Source of the DNA: Heliocidaris tuberculata
Taxonomy: Eukaryota > Echinodermata > Echinoidea > Camarodonta > Echinometridae
Direction of reading: 5' to 3'
DNA length: 64,000 nt
NCBI GenBank assembly: GCA_025618425.1
Contig: CM046835.1
Span: 15,387,200-15,451,199 of the forward strand
A program made the translations under genes and the position numbers. The notes under the pieces are model-generated. The model was not told where the DNA came from and did not search any database. It worked only from the letters and a program-made list of their open reading frames with translations. Each line of letters opens with the position of its first letter. Within the stretch, counting starts at the first letter, position 1. Below are positions 12,435 through 22,279 of the stretch, piece by piece.

Positions 12435-14352
12435 TTACTATTAGTTTTACCCTATAAATCTTCAACGCTCTTCCTCTAACCATTATAAATGATCTGATTG
12501 GCAAGAAAACAAAAAAATTACCTACTAATAATTTTACAATGGATAATACAGTGATACAGTCTGAAGATATAGCTCATACCTTTAATTCCTTTTTTGTAAA
12601 TATAGGACCTAATTTAGCAAATAAACTCAATAAACCGAACGAAAATTTTACTAAATTTCTTCCTGAACCTACAACTTCTTCACTGTTTTTTAATCCCATA
12701 AATCCTAATGAAATAATCGAAATAACAAAAAATCTTAAGTCAAGTAAATCACAAGGTCACGATAGAATCAGTGCTTTTCTCCTTAAACAAATCATACATT
12801 TTCTTGTTTCTCCTCTAACTCACATTTTTAATCTATCTATTAACACCGGGAAATGTCCTGAGTCTCTAAAATTGCAAAGGTAAATCCCGTTTTTAAAAAA
12901 GACAACCCTCACGAAATAAGTAATTACAGGCCTATTTCCAATCTTCCCAGCATATCTAAAATCCTAGAAAAGATTATTTACAAAAGGCTGTATAACTTTT
13001 TAGATACATTTCATTTCCTAAATACAAATCAATATGGTTTCAGAAAAAGACATTCAACCGACCTAGCTTTAGTACAATTATATGATAAAATAACGAATGC
13101 CATGGCCAATAAAGAACATGTAATAGGAGTATTCATGGACTTATCTAAAGCCTTTGATACGCTTGACCACCATATTTTACTTTAAAAACTACACTCTTAT
13201 GGAATTCGTGGAGTTGCCCTCTCCTGGTTTGAGAGCTATTTATCTAATAGAAAACAATATGTAATGTATAATGATGTTTCTTCAGATTTCCTACCAATCC
13301 AATGCGGTGTTCCACAAGGGTCAATACTAGGCCCTTTACTCTTTCTACTATATATTAATGATTTAACTTATACAACTCCTATTTTATCTTTCATATTATT
13401 TGCAGATGACACAAACATTTTCTGTTCACATCGTAACTTAAATACCCTTGTAAATACACTTAATAATGAGTTACCAAAGTTATCTTTGTGGTTTAAGTGC
13501 AATAAATTGTCCCTTAATTTAGATAAAACCAATTTCATGTATTTCAAGCACGTAAATTCTCATGTCATTGATTTTCCTTACAACATACTTATAGATAATG
13601 TACCTCTAGAAAGAAAGAGACAAACAAAATTTTGGGGTGTCATTATCGATGAAAATTTAAATTGGAATGAACATATATGTCATATAACTGTTCATATTTA
13701 AGTATCTAAATGACTTGCTCCCTCTTTCATTTCAAAACTTTTATAATTTGAATAACACTATTCACTTCTACCCTACTCGCAATTCCTCCAATTTTCATCT
13801 AGTCAACCCAAAGTTACTGATTGCCCATAGATCAATAAGACACCATGGTCCAGACCTATGGAATTCTCTCCCAGAATTCATTAAATCCTGTTGTTCCCTT
13901 TACTCATTTAAAGCCAAAGTTAAAACGATGTTACTATCTGAATATACAAGGTAAAATTTCTGTGTCAACTCTTCATCATCATCATCATCATCATCATCAC
14001 CATCATCATTCCATCATCAACATCATCATTAATATGCTTTTAATTTAGGATTTCAATTATTTATCCATTCTGCTTATTTAAACATGTTTTAGCTATTTCA
14101 TAATATTTGTCTGGGGCTGCCATATTCTCAAGCAAATTGCTTATAATGGTAGTCCTTCTTCCGCAAATGACTTTATATTTGATGAATTACAATAATTTGA
14201 CAATTTTCGTGCTTGTTTTTGAAAAATGATTGTTACATATACTTGCTATTTATGATTTATTGTCAAAAAGTACTTTTGTATTTTATTTTATATATGTTAC
14301 CGAAAAATGTTTTACTTATATGAATGCAGAAGAAAAATAAATCAAATCAAAT
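12435..14352 (+). mobile_element. 5'-truncated LINE with mutated reverse transcriptase
   Basis: This is a non-LTR retrotransposon remnant on the same strand as the upstream gene. Successive frames read IINDLIGKKTKKL, SNYRPISNLPSISKILEK (finger region), VFMDLSKAFDTLDH (first catalytic Asp), CGVPQGSILGPLLFL and FADDTNIF (catalytic Asp pair), then GVIIDENLNWNEHI. There is a frameshift near 12870 and an in-frame TAA near 13183. A deletion of the segment between the thumb and the C-terminal block (HGPDLWNSLPEFIKS, to 13954) lies at about 13690. An ATC microsatellite (about 13970-14030) lies in the 3' UTR. It ends with AATAAA (14336-14341) and an (AATCAA)n tail. ACCAAT at 12429-12434 and 14353-14358 is a candidate target-site duplication. 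A Nimb/I/Jockey-like clade is my guess. Confidence 0.8.
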
Positions 14353-14358
14353 ACCAAT

Positions 14359-15503
14359 AATGGGACGTTTCGGACAAATGTGACTGCTATGGAAGCAAAT
14401 AACAAAAATAATGCCCCAACTGGTCTTATGGCACATTGTTCCACTGGGATCTATGATGTGAACTCATGGTGCACGGAGGGTATATTGGGTGTTTTTTTTT
14501 GTTTTTTTTTAAAGGTAACTCAAATTCAGAAAATTAATGTGAAGAAATTACATCTGCACAGGCATTGACATTGACGTCATTATTTTGAAAGAACAACTTA
14601 TATGCCTTTCAATGATACTTGGTATAATGTTTTAAAGTGTCACACACCGATCAACACCATTGTCCAGAAATTTTCGTGCAAAATTTTATTGGGTTCATTT
14701 TCATGTAAACATGATTTCTTGTAAAGACACAGGGTTGAGAACATGAAGTTGTCTACAGAGTTAACCCAATCACAATGGGCACAAAATTTAATGCGGAATT
14801 AACCTGAGAGTTTGACCCGGGTCAGCTCCGGATTCAATGTATTCTCGCTGGGCGATTTGCCACATTGAAGACCCTGCACCTTAAAGCCAACATAAGTCGT
14901 TAGACTTTTTTTTCTAGCTTAGGTCTGATTTTTAAAAAGGAGATTATCAGCTTAGAAACGATTGATAAAAGCACTCATCAGAAAAGAATGCTAACCTACT
15001 GAAATAAGAGATATAATGCCAAACCCTATAGTAATCAACTCCTGTAATTATGGGCATCAACGGAAAGAAAAATTCCCATAGATCAGTATTTTTGAAAAAA
15101 GGGTATTCAAGATTTGGAGTCCATCGAAGCACTCTGCCTATCGAGATATGTACAAAGCTAGGAAAGGAGGTTTAAAAATTCGAAATATTAGTATACTTTC
15201 TTACAAGTATGCACACTTTGCCAATCACATTTAATTCATTAAAATGTCAAAGTATCCGATGCAACAGCTTATTTCCTTTTTTAAGGTAATGGGAAATCAA
15301 ATGAGACCAGCAGACAGGGTTTCAAAGAGATAAATAATTAATATGATAAACCCCAACAAACACGAAAGAGGCCGTCAAAAATACTACTTTTACACTGATC
15401 TGTGCTTCGAAATTCTTAGTAACATAGACCTGATAGAAGAGAGTTTACTCATTTAAAAATTACAGAAAATTAGAATGCTGGGCAAATACATCTTTATTGA
15501 GTT
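14359..15503. other. Unassigned intergenic sequence
   Basis: No gene, RNA or clear repeat family recognised. Short open frames (14380-14568 plus, 14947-15132 minus) show no family motif. Confidence 0.4.
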
Positions 15504-15512
15504 CTCACTGCA
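15504..15512 (+). repeat. 9-bp direct repeat CTCACTGCA, left copy
   Basis: Identical to 15959-15967 on the other side of the palindromic minisatellite; the likely target-site duplication. Confidence 0.6.
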
Positions 15513-15958
15513 CGTATCCGGACAACTACCCCCTGGACAATTACCCCCCGGACAACCACCCCCCGGAAAACCACCCCCTGGACGACTACCCCCCTAGGAC
15601 AACTACCCCCCAGGACAACTACCCCCTAGGACAACTACCCCCAGGACAACTACCCCCCAGGACAATTACCCCCCAGGACAACTACCCCCCAGGACAATTA
15701 CCCCCCGGACAACTACCCCCCGAACAACTACCCCCTGGACAGCTACCCCCGGAAAAATTGTCCTGGGGGGGTAATTGTCCTGGGGGGTAATTGTCCTGGG
15801 GGGTAGTTGTCCTGGGGGGTAATTGTCCTGGGGGGTAGTTGTCCTGGGGGGTAGATGTCCTGGGGGGTAGATGTCCTAGGGGGGTAGTCGTCCAGGGGGT
15901 GGTTTTCCGGGGGTAGTTGTCCGGGGGTAGTTGTCTAGGGGGTAGTTGTCCTAGAATC
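15513..15958. mobile_element. Palindromic minisatellite: TU-like fold-back transposon
   Basis: The left half (about 15519-15755) is about 15 tandem copies of a 14-17-bp unit, consensus GACAACTACCCCCCAG. The right half (about 15762-15953) is the same array in inverse complement, so the whole segment can fold back on itself. Identical 9-bp repeats flank it. Long terminal inverted repeats made of short tandem units are the structure of sea urchin TU elements and Drosophila FB elements. Translation across it gives artefactual PPGQL repeats in both directions. It carries no transposase. Confidence 0.7.
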
Positions 15959-15967
15959 CTCACTGCA
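15959..15967 (+). repeat. 9-bp direct repeat CTCACTGCA, right copy
   Basis: Matches 15504-15512; supports insertion of the intervening fold-back element. Confidence 0.6.
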
Positions 15968-16236
15968 AATTAAACCCTGCGACTTTTTGTTTTCTGGAGC
16001 ACGGTCACAAATTTTAGCAGCATATGCAGTACACACTGCCAAATGAAACACGGGACGTGGAATTTTAACCCACTGTTAGCACGAGTTCCATTCAAACTAG
16101 GACTCTATAGCCATCAGCTCTGGGTCAGTCCCAAGCCTGACTCATGAAATGAGTTACGTGTAGTTTTGTACGGGAAAGGCCGGTGTTAAACCCGGCCCAC
16201 ACGGGCGTTATTTCAATACGTCGTGACATGACCTGC

Positions 16237-16839
16237 ATTGTTCAATTCAGTGGAGTTCATGAAACCCTGGGGAAATATCCATATTAATGAAAAGAGAGAA
16301 TAGAGAGAAGTAATTTTTAAAAAGTTCTATCAAAATCGGTTATGAAATGAAAAAGTTATGAAAGTTTGAAAAGTCTCAATTTACTTTCTATGGTGATCCT
16401 CAAATTGGCAGTGTTTCTTCAAAATGGCAGGTTTAGTAGTACAACTCTCATTATGTTTTGTACACAAAATTTCATATTTTCTCCATTATCTCTAAAGATG
16501 CTGCTTGAACTCAACATATATTGTGTCAAATACATTTTCCCGTGATATATTTGAGCTAAGAAGGAGACAAGCTGTGCCTTGAGAGATAATGGGGAAAATA
16601 TGAAATTTTGTGTACAAAATATATGGAGAGTTGTACTGCTAAACCTGTCACTTTGAAGCAACATTGCCAATTTGAGGATTGCCATAGAAAGTAAATTGAG
16701 ACTTTTCAAACTTTCATAACTTTCTCATTTCGTAAACGATTTTGATGGAACTTTTTTTAAAATTGCTTCTCTCTATCCTTTCTTTTCATTAAAATTGATT
16801 TTTCTCCAGGGCTTCATGCTCCTTTAAGCAGTGAACAAT
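16237..16839. mobile_element. Fold-back MITE, about 600 bp
   Basis: Two long imperfect inverted arms (about 16237-16500 and 16575-16839) enclose a short centre. Outer ends are ATTGTTCA and TGAACAAT; inner arm sequence includes matching CTCAATTTACTTTCTAT and ATAGAAAGTAAATTGAG blocks. The minus-strand open frame inside it (16419-16709) is a by-product of the arms. No flanking duplication was recognised and no protein is encoded. Confidence 0.6.
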
Positions 16840-17194
16840 ATAGACCCCTAAAGATAGAGACGAATTCGCATTCATGCGGGTTTTTTGTAGAGTGCTATGC
16901 TAGAAGTGCGTTCGAAACTTTTTCTTTTTGAGCAGAGCAAGGTCTAGATTCAGTACCTTATAATACTCCCTGGGGACGATTATCCCCAAGTTTTCAATAT
17001 ATTGGTCCGTAGCTAAGGTAGACAATAGTACTAAATGATAATGATATGAACGAAATAAAAAAAATTTGAAAAAATGAATAAAAACATTTTAGTGAATCCA
17101 TGCTAGATTTAACAAGGATAGTAATGAAAATGAGATATTGAAAATGTCATACGTCACTTGACTGTTTTACAGCGTTTGTTTCTATAACGATACT

Positions 17195-17202
17195 GCTATT
17201 CC
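17195..17202 (+). repeat. 8-bp target-site duplication GCTATTCC, left copy
   Basis: Identical to 17685-17692 immediately beyond the poly-C end of the fold-back element. Confidence 0.65.
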
Positions 17203-17648
17203 GGTTACATGTCGTTTTTCCGAAGGTTCATAGTTCCGAAGGTTCCTTTTTCCGAAGGTTCGTATTTCCGAAGGTTCGTTACTCCGACGGTTCGTAATTC
17301 CGAAAATGAAATAGAGTTCGAAATTCCGAAAATGAAAAAGTATTCATATTTCCGAAGGTTCGTAATTCCGAAAAGTTATGTAGGGCTCTAATGCATTTTC
17401 GGAATTACGAACCTTCGGAATTATGAACCCTTTTTCATTTTCGGAATTACGAACCCTATTTCATTTTCGGAATTACCTTCGGAGTAATGCATCAAATGTT
17501 CGGAATTATGAACCCTATTTCATTGGAATCATGAACCCTATTTCATTTTCGGAATTATGAACCCCCTGCTGTGGGAAATTTGTGTTTCGAAATTACGATC
17601 CTTCGGAATTATGAACCTTCGGAAAAACGAACCTTCGGAAAAACGAGT

Positions 17649-17684
<36 letters not shown>
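17203..17684. mobile_element. TU-like fold-back transposon of 16-bp units
   Basis: The left arm begins with exact 16-bp tandem units of the form CGTTTTTCCGAAGGTT (at least five full copies from about 17212), grading into longer TTCCGAAAATGAAAT-type units. From about 17395 the same motifs run inverted (AACCTTCGGAATTACG) to 17649. A 35-base C run (17650-17684) forms the right end; the left end begins GGTTACATG. An identical 8-bp duplication flanks the element exactly. This matches the TU architecture: inverted arms of short tandem units and 8-bp target duplications. Confidence 0.75.
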
Positions 17685-17685
<1 letters not shown>

Positions 17686-17692
17686 CTATTCC
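17685..17692 (+). repeat. 8-bp target-site duplication GCTATTCC, right copy
   Basis: Matches 17195-17202, which fixes the right boundary of the insertion at the end of the poly-C run. Confidence 0.65.
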
Positions 17693-18009
17693 AAGGTCCC
17701 TGTCTATACAGATAAATCGTAAATAAACCTCATTAAAGCATCACATATAACAGGTAAAAGAAAACAGAACCAGCAAAAGCATCAATTTTATGCTTTTGTT
17801 AAAATAATTTGTTAAATAAGGATACGGTACTGCATGATTATCAAAAACATATTTGCATGATGTATTCAAAACAGCAAAAGAACAGCGAGTAAAAACTTGA
17901 TATTTATCGCCCATGAGTGTTCTGGAAATTTGTGTTTTAGTGGTTAACGTTTAGAATATAAGATTGCAATATATTCACGATACTTACTCAATTCTATCCG
18001 TTTTTTGCT

Positions 18010-19820
18010 TACAGTGCATACACTACAAAAGACCAATTTGGATAAACTTAACGTATTAACCGATAAATACCGGAAAAGTTGGTTAGGTTCCTGCTCGGGG
18101 TGCCAACGTCGCTATTGTCCACTTACCTCAAGGTCTCAATATCCCTAGACTATCCGATATTTACCGTCAGTCCCAACTCTCTCGCCTTTAGTAGATCCAG
18201 GGTCAAAGCTGATTTTGTAGTTATTGACTCTGCTATTGAAAGGGAGTCACAATGGTCACGTAAACTGTCAACCATTGTACAATGTAGTGTAAATCATGGT
18301 AAAGTTGAGAATATAATTGATGTTCAGACAAGCCCATGGCAAACTGTAAAGAAAACTGTTAAGCAGGTAATCGAGGAAGATATAGTCAAATACTGGTCTG
18401 ATCGTATAACGCCACTCTTGATACAGGGTAAATTTGCTTCACTCTTGTTATTGGAAAATGAGAATCTAACATGGAAATCGATTATTTACAATCTCCCGAA
18501 ACGAGTATTAAGTTTTATTGTTAACGCGTGCATAGACTCCTTGCCCTCCTACACTAACCTACACACATGGGGTAAACGGCTTAACGATAAATGTATCTTC
18601 TGCCCCAATACCACAGGCACCCTGCATCATATACTCTCGAACTGCCCAATCTTCCTTGATAGATATGAGTGGCGACATAATAACATACTGAGATACATGC
18701 ACAAAACATTCCTTGAAAACCTTTACATTTACACCGACTTAGAAGAGGGCATTCAATTGCTGGGGGCACCGTACCTCCCCACATTCTCACTACAAGTCTG
18801 CGCCCAGATTTAGTCATCCTACGGGAAGAAGACAAACATATCAGTATTATAGAGTTAACTGTCCCCTTTGAAACCAACCTTGAGAATGCACACCAAAGGA
18901 AAGTTGAAAAATACAGTTCACTGGTGAGGGATATCCAGGACAATGGGTACACAGTGTCTTTCTATGCGATAGAAGTCGGAGTAAGGGGCCTAGTAGATCG
19001 AAGCAATAAAAGCCGCCTAAAACGAATCCTCAAAACAACTGGCTAAAAAATCCGTCCAAGTGAATTCTTTCAGACACTGTCTAAACTTGCTATACTCTCT
19101 TCCTTTACAATATTTTATTCCAGGAAAGAGCGAGCCTGGGGGGAGGTACGACACTTAGATCCGTAATGTTTCATTATCCAGTAGTTAGTGATAGTTTTGG
19201 CAAGCGGATTCTGTTTTGGGATATTCTCCCGTCTTCTCCCATTTGAAATTAATGAAATATATGCATATATTTTTATATATTTCATTGAACGTGAGATGTT
19301 AAAGATTGAGAAGGTAAATTTAAATGTATTATTATTATACATTATAATTGTTGCCTCTGTACCGTCGTGATATTTTTTTTTTCATTATATTTCATTATTA
19401 CTTTAATTATCACTATAACTATTTCGGAGCCTAGTATACGTAACATGTCCTATCAAACCAAACAATAACCTTGTAATTAATGATAGGATATTTTATTAAT
19501 TGAACACCATTCTCTCATGTATTTGTATTTCGTCAAGTTGTAACCCGTGTTTAGACTTTAAGATATTATTGCTATAATTGTTATTACAACAGTTTAGGAG
19601 CCCAGTATACGTAACATGCCATATTAAATAAAACAATTTTGTAGTCATGATACTTTATTAATTTAACACTATTCTTTCACGCATTTGTACTTTGTCATTA
19701 TGTAACCATGTAAATTTCTCGACCTGCCATTCGTTTGGCATGAAACGATGGACCTGGTCTTTCTATGTATATATGTTTATATTCACTGCCTTGAACTTGA
19801 ATAAAGTCATGAAGGGCATA
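18010..19820 (+). mobile_element. C-terminal part of RLE-type non-LTR retrotransposon
   Basis: The frame 18079-18815 follows a short out-of-frame stretch reading LDKLNVLTDKYRKSW (about 18040-18080), so a frameshift exists at the left. It carries a CCHC knuckle, CIFCPNTTGTLHHILSNCP (C-x2-C, H, C). A second frame (18798-19047) reads RPDLVILREEDKHISIIELT, a PD...ExT arrangement like the PD-(D/E)XK restriction-like endonuclease that follows the CCHC knuckle in R2/NeSL-type elements, and ends TGG-TAA-like at LKTTG-stop. The two frames overlap around 18798-18815, so one indel separates knuckle and nuclease. The reverse-transcriptase core is absent. The 3' UTR contains a tandemly repeated block (about 19425-19550 and 19590-19715) and ends near AATAAA at about 19801. 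Confidence 0.65.
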
Positions 19821-20191
19821 AACTCTGTTTAACAGTAATTAATTATAACTCTAATGGCTCTCAGGAGCCAATATTATATATAGGCCCTATATCGAGTATA
19901 AGGAGCACTTCTCCTATTGTATTTTGTACCCCACAAGCAGGACGGAATAAAGGCCATCATTGTGCTCTTTTGTTTTCTGTACCCCACAAGTGTATCTATG
20001 TAAGGGCACACACACACACACACGCACACACACAGAAAGAGAGGGGACTGGCGAGGGACACACCTAAATCATGTTGGTTTCCCTGAAAATTAAAGATGTT
20101 TTAACAAGTATCTCTTCATATACTCGCTGGCACTCTTAAACTTTTCTTTGCTTATTTTGAAGTTGAAAGATATCTTATTAACTCATTTTAG
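19821..20191. other. Intronic sequence before the SLC7 exon
   Basis: Presumed intron of the transporter gene whose exon begins at 20192. It holds an (AC)n microsatellite (about 20007-20034) and, just before the exon, TCTTATTAACTCATTTTAG, a good branch point, pyrimidine tract and acceptor. Confidence 0.5.
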
Positions 20192-20288
20192 GCTATTCTA
20201 CGTAGCGTCCCGTGAAGGCCAGATACCTGTAATTGCGTCTATGATCCAGGTTAGACGTAGAACGCCACTACCTGCCGCCGTTATTACG
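20192..20288 (+). CDS. Internal exon of an SLC7-family amino-acid transporter
   Basis: A 97-base exon bounded by a TTTTAG acceptor and a CG|GTAAGT donor. In the only open frame it reads [18 protein letters not shown] then [14 protein letters not shown], completing a split first codon (phase 2 in, phase 0 out). The YVASREG...VRRxTPxPA pattern is the conserved cytoplasmic segment after transmembrane helix 8 in the light chains of heteromeric amino-acid transporters (LAT, y+LAT, b0,+AT). The V-R-R and Y-V-A residues look most like b0,+AT/SLC7A9, but one exon cannot settle the paralogue. The protein would exchange amino acids at the plasma membrane with an SLC3 heavy chain. No other exon of this gene was recognised here; its introns must exceed the non-repetitive sequence visible on both sides. 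Confidence 0.75.
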
Positions 20289-20455
20289 GTAAGTACCAAA
20301 TTTATGCATTGTCAAAAGAGAGAAAGCACACTATCATAATGATAAATTGTGTTGATCCGCCACTAAAATTCTAATTTCATGCAATCAGTCAGATGATTCA
20401 TATTCCCCTGTAAAAAAATCTCTACCACTGAACTGCTGAACATGAGCATATTCAT

Positions 20456-22278
20456 AATTAGGTGGTCTGTCGGAATCGACAGATCACCTCTTAATTTCGT
20501 CAGAATTTTCTTTATTATTAGGTGGTCTGTCGGTATCGACAGATCACCTCTTAATTTCGTCAGAATTTTCTTTATTAGGTGGTCTGTCGGTATCGACAGA
20601 TCACCTTTTAATTTCGTCAGAATTTTCTTTATTATTTATTCTTTATTTACGCCACTTTTTTGTCCCCACGATTTCTCAAATTCGGCTCAATCAATTTTCA
20701 TCGAATTTCAGTGAATGATCAGGCCTATCAAGGTCAAGTGCCAGAAATTTTTTCAAGGTCATCAGGTCATCGTGACGTCATCCAGGCGCCATTTTGTGAA
20801 ATAACATTATCGATCATATCTTCATAACAAGTCATTAAAAATAAACCATATTAAACACACATAAACTTCAGGTCAAGGGTCAATGTAACATGTCAGCAAA
20901 ATCCGCGCGGGCCTTAAGACGTGCACGTACGCGCGCGTCAAAATTTAAAAATGCTCAAAATCATCTCAAATTCATTTTGCACACGTTTCAGGCCATTTTA
21001 AGCATTTCAAAATTTTCCGTGCGTGCACGCCCGCGCGCGCGTTATGCGCGCGCACAGCGCGTACGGAACGTAAAAACGCCGTTTTTTTTGCATGGTTTGG
21101 ATTCCTGACATTATTCTTGACAATTTCCAACTATTTCCAGTCATTCTCGACCTTCCATAATGCCACACGCGCGCGTCAAACTTTAAAATTCGTGCGCGCG
21201 TCAATGGGCAATATAATGTAAAAAGTGATAAAAACATGTCTATATAAAATCCGCCATAGCTCGTCAGAATGTGTGGCTACCCCCCATTTTTTTTACATTT
21301 TCTGAAAGCCTATGAGTTGTAGATTGTAATTCATGAAAAAAATTGGGGGGTCAATCGATCGAAACGTCGTCACATTTGCATATGAACTCAAAAATTCGAT
21401 TTTGAAAAAATGACGTCATAAATTTTGTATTCATTTGACAATATTTCACTCATAGTTAGTCAATTTTCATCCAATTTTCGATATGTTGTAGCTGAGACAA
21501 TTCTCTACAAGATCAGTTATCACGATTTTTCATTTTGACAAAGGGATTACGGTGTATTTTTGCGATTAAAGGAGGCATGTCAATTTTTCACATTTTGCGT
21601 GTATTCTCTATGGGAGATGACTTTTTCTCAAATCTTGATTTTACATTCCCGTCTTCTTTGAGCTGTATCTCTGTTATTTCTGCTCGATTTTCTTCCAAAT
21701 TTTGGTATGTTATAGCTGAGACTATGAGCTTTCAGAAGTGTGCCCTCCAATTTTTGATCAGATGTCGGCATCATGCCCGTTTTTTAAGTACAAAATGTCA
21801 TTTGAGAATCCCGTTTTTCGTCTACGTGTTATCTCTATTGGAAAACTTTTGGTCCATTGGTAAAGCACTTGCCTCCCATCCCGCCGACCCAGGTTCGAAT
21901 CCCGGTGGGTCCATTTTTTTTTTGAATTTTTTTTTTCTTCTTTTTGCCTCATATTTTACCATTTGCTTCGACTACTGTAACATATAAAATCATAAACAAT
22001 GTAATAAACTTTTTTTATTTTGCGTGTTATGCCTAATTGAATGTAGTTTGTGTACAACCCTATGCAAAATCTGATTGCCTGTCGTGTATTAAACCTATGG
22101 GTTTAATATCCCATGTATAATGCAATATGAAATTGCCCGATTTTCTTTGACGCAAGTCTCCATCCATTTTCAACATAATCAGGAATATTATCTTGCACAA
22201 ATATTATCACATCTTAGCAATTTACCAACGGGTAGACAGACCACCTAATTCGTCTTCAGTGACGAATTAAAGTTCTAG
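20456..22278 (+). mobile_element. Hairpin-ended repeat unit, copy 1 (Helitron2/HINE-like)
   Basis: It begins with three tandem copies of a 57-60-bp block (20460, 20520, 20577), each opening with a 30-bp near-palindrome AGGTGGTCTGTC...GACAGATCACCT. It ends with GACAGACCACCT (subterminal inverted copy), a hairpin AATTCGTC-TTCAGT-GACGAATT and TTCTAG|T. An asymmetric terminal inverted repeat followed by a hairpin and CTAG resembles Helitron2/Helentron ends. The interior has CGCG-rich segments, a conserved GACGTCATCCAGGCGCCATT block and a tRNA-Gly-like relic. Its frames (20890-21108 and others) are not protein families I recognise. Confidence 0.5.
21851..21913 (+). pseudogene. tRNA-Gly-like relic 1 inside the repeat
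   Basis: An A-box-like GGTCCATTGGTAAAGC and a B box GGTTCGAATCCCGG lie at tRNA spacing, followed by TGGGTCCA and a T run suitable as a Pol III terminator. The acceptor stem does not pair with the 5' side, so it is not a working tRNA. Confidence 0.6.
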
Positions 22279-22279
22279 T

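Noticed and set aside
15519..15953. CRISPR-like array of short repeats
   Set aside because: Units are contiguous with no unique spacers and reverse orientation in the middle; the context is an animal genome. A fold-back minisatellite explains it.
15497..15963. Proline-rich frames (PPGQL repeats) on both strands
   Set aside because: Artefact of translating a palindromic minisatellite; no start context or neighbouring exons.
17212..17649. Second CRISPR-like array
   Set aside because: Contiguous 16-bp units, inverted second half and a flanking 8-bp duplication indicate a transposon.
20890..21237. Arg/Ala-rich frames in the hairpin-ended repeat (also 22537-22883)
   Set aside because: Duplicated with the repeat, driven by CGCG-rich sequence; the frame ends differ between copies.
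21851..21913. Functional tRNA gene
   Set aside because: A and B boxes are present, but the acceptor stem does not pair and four copies sit inside a repeat; kept only as a tRNA-like relic.
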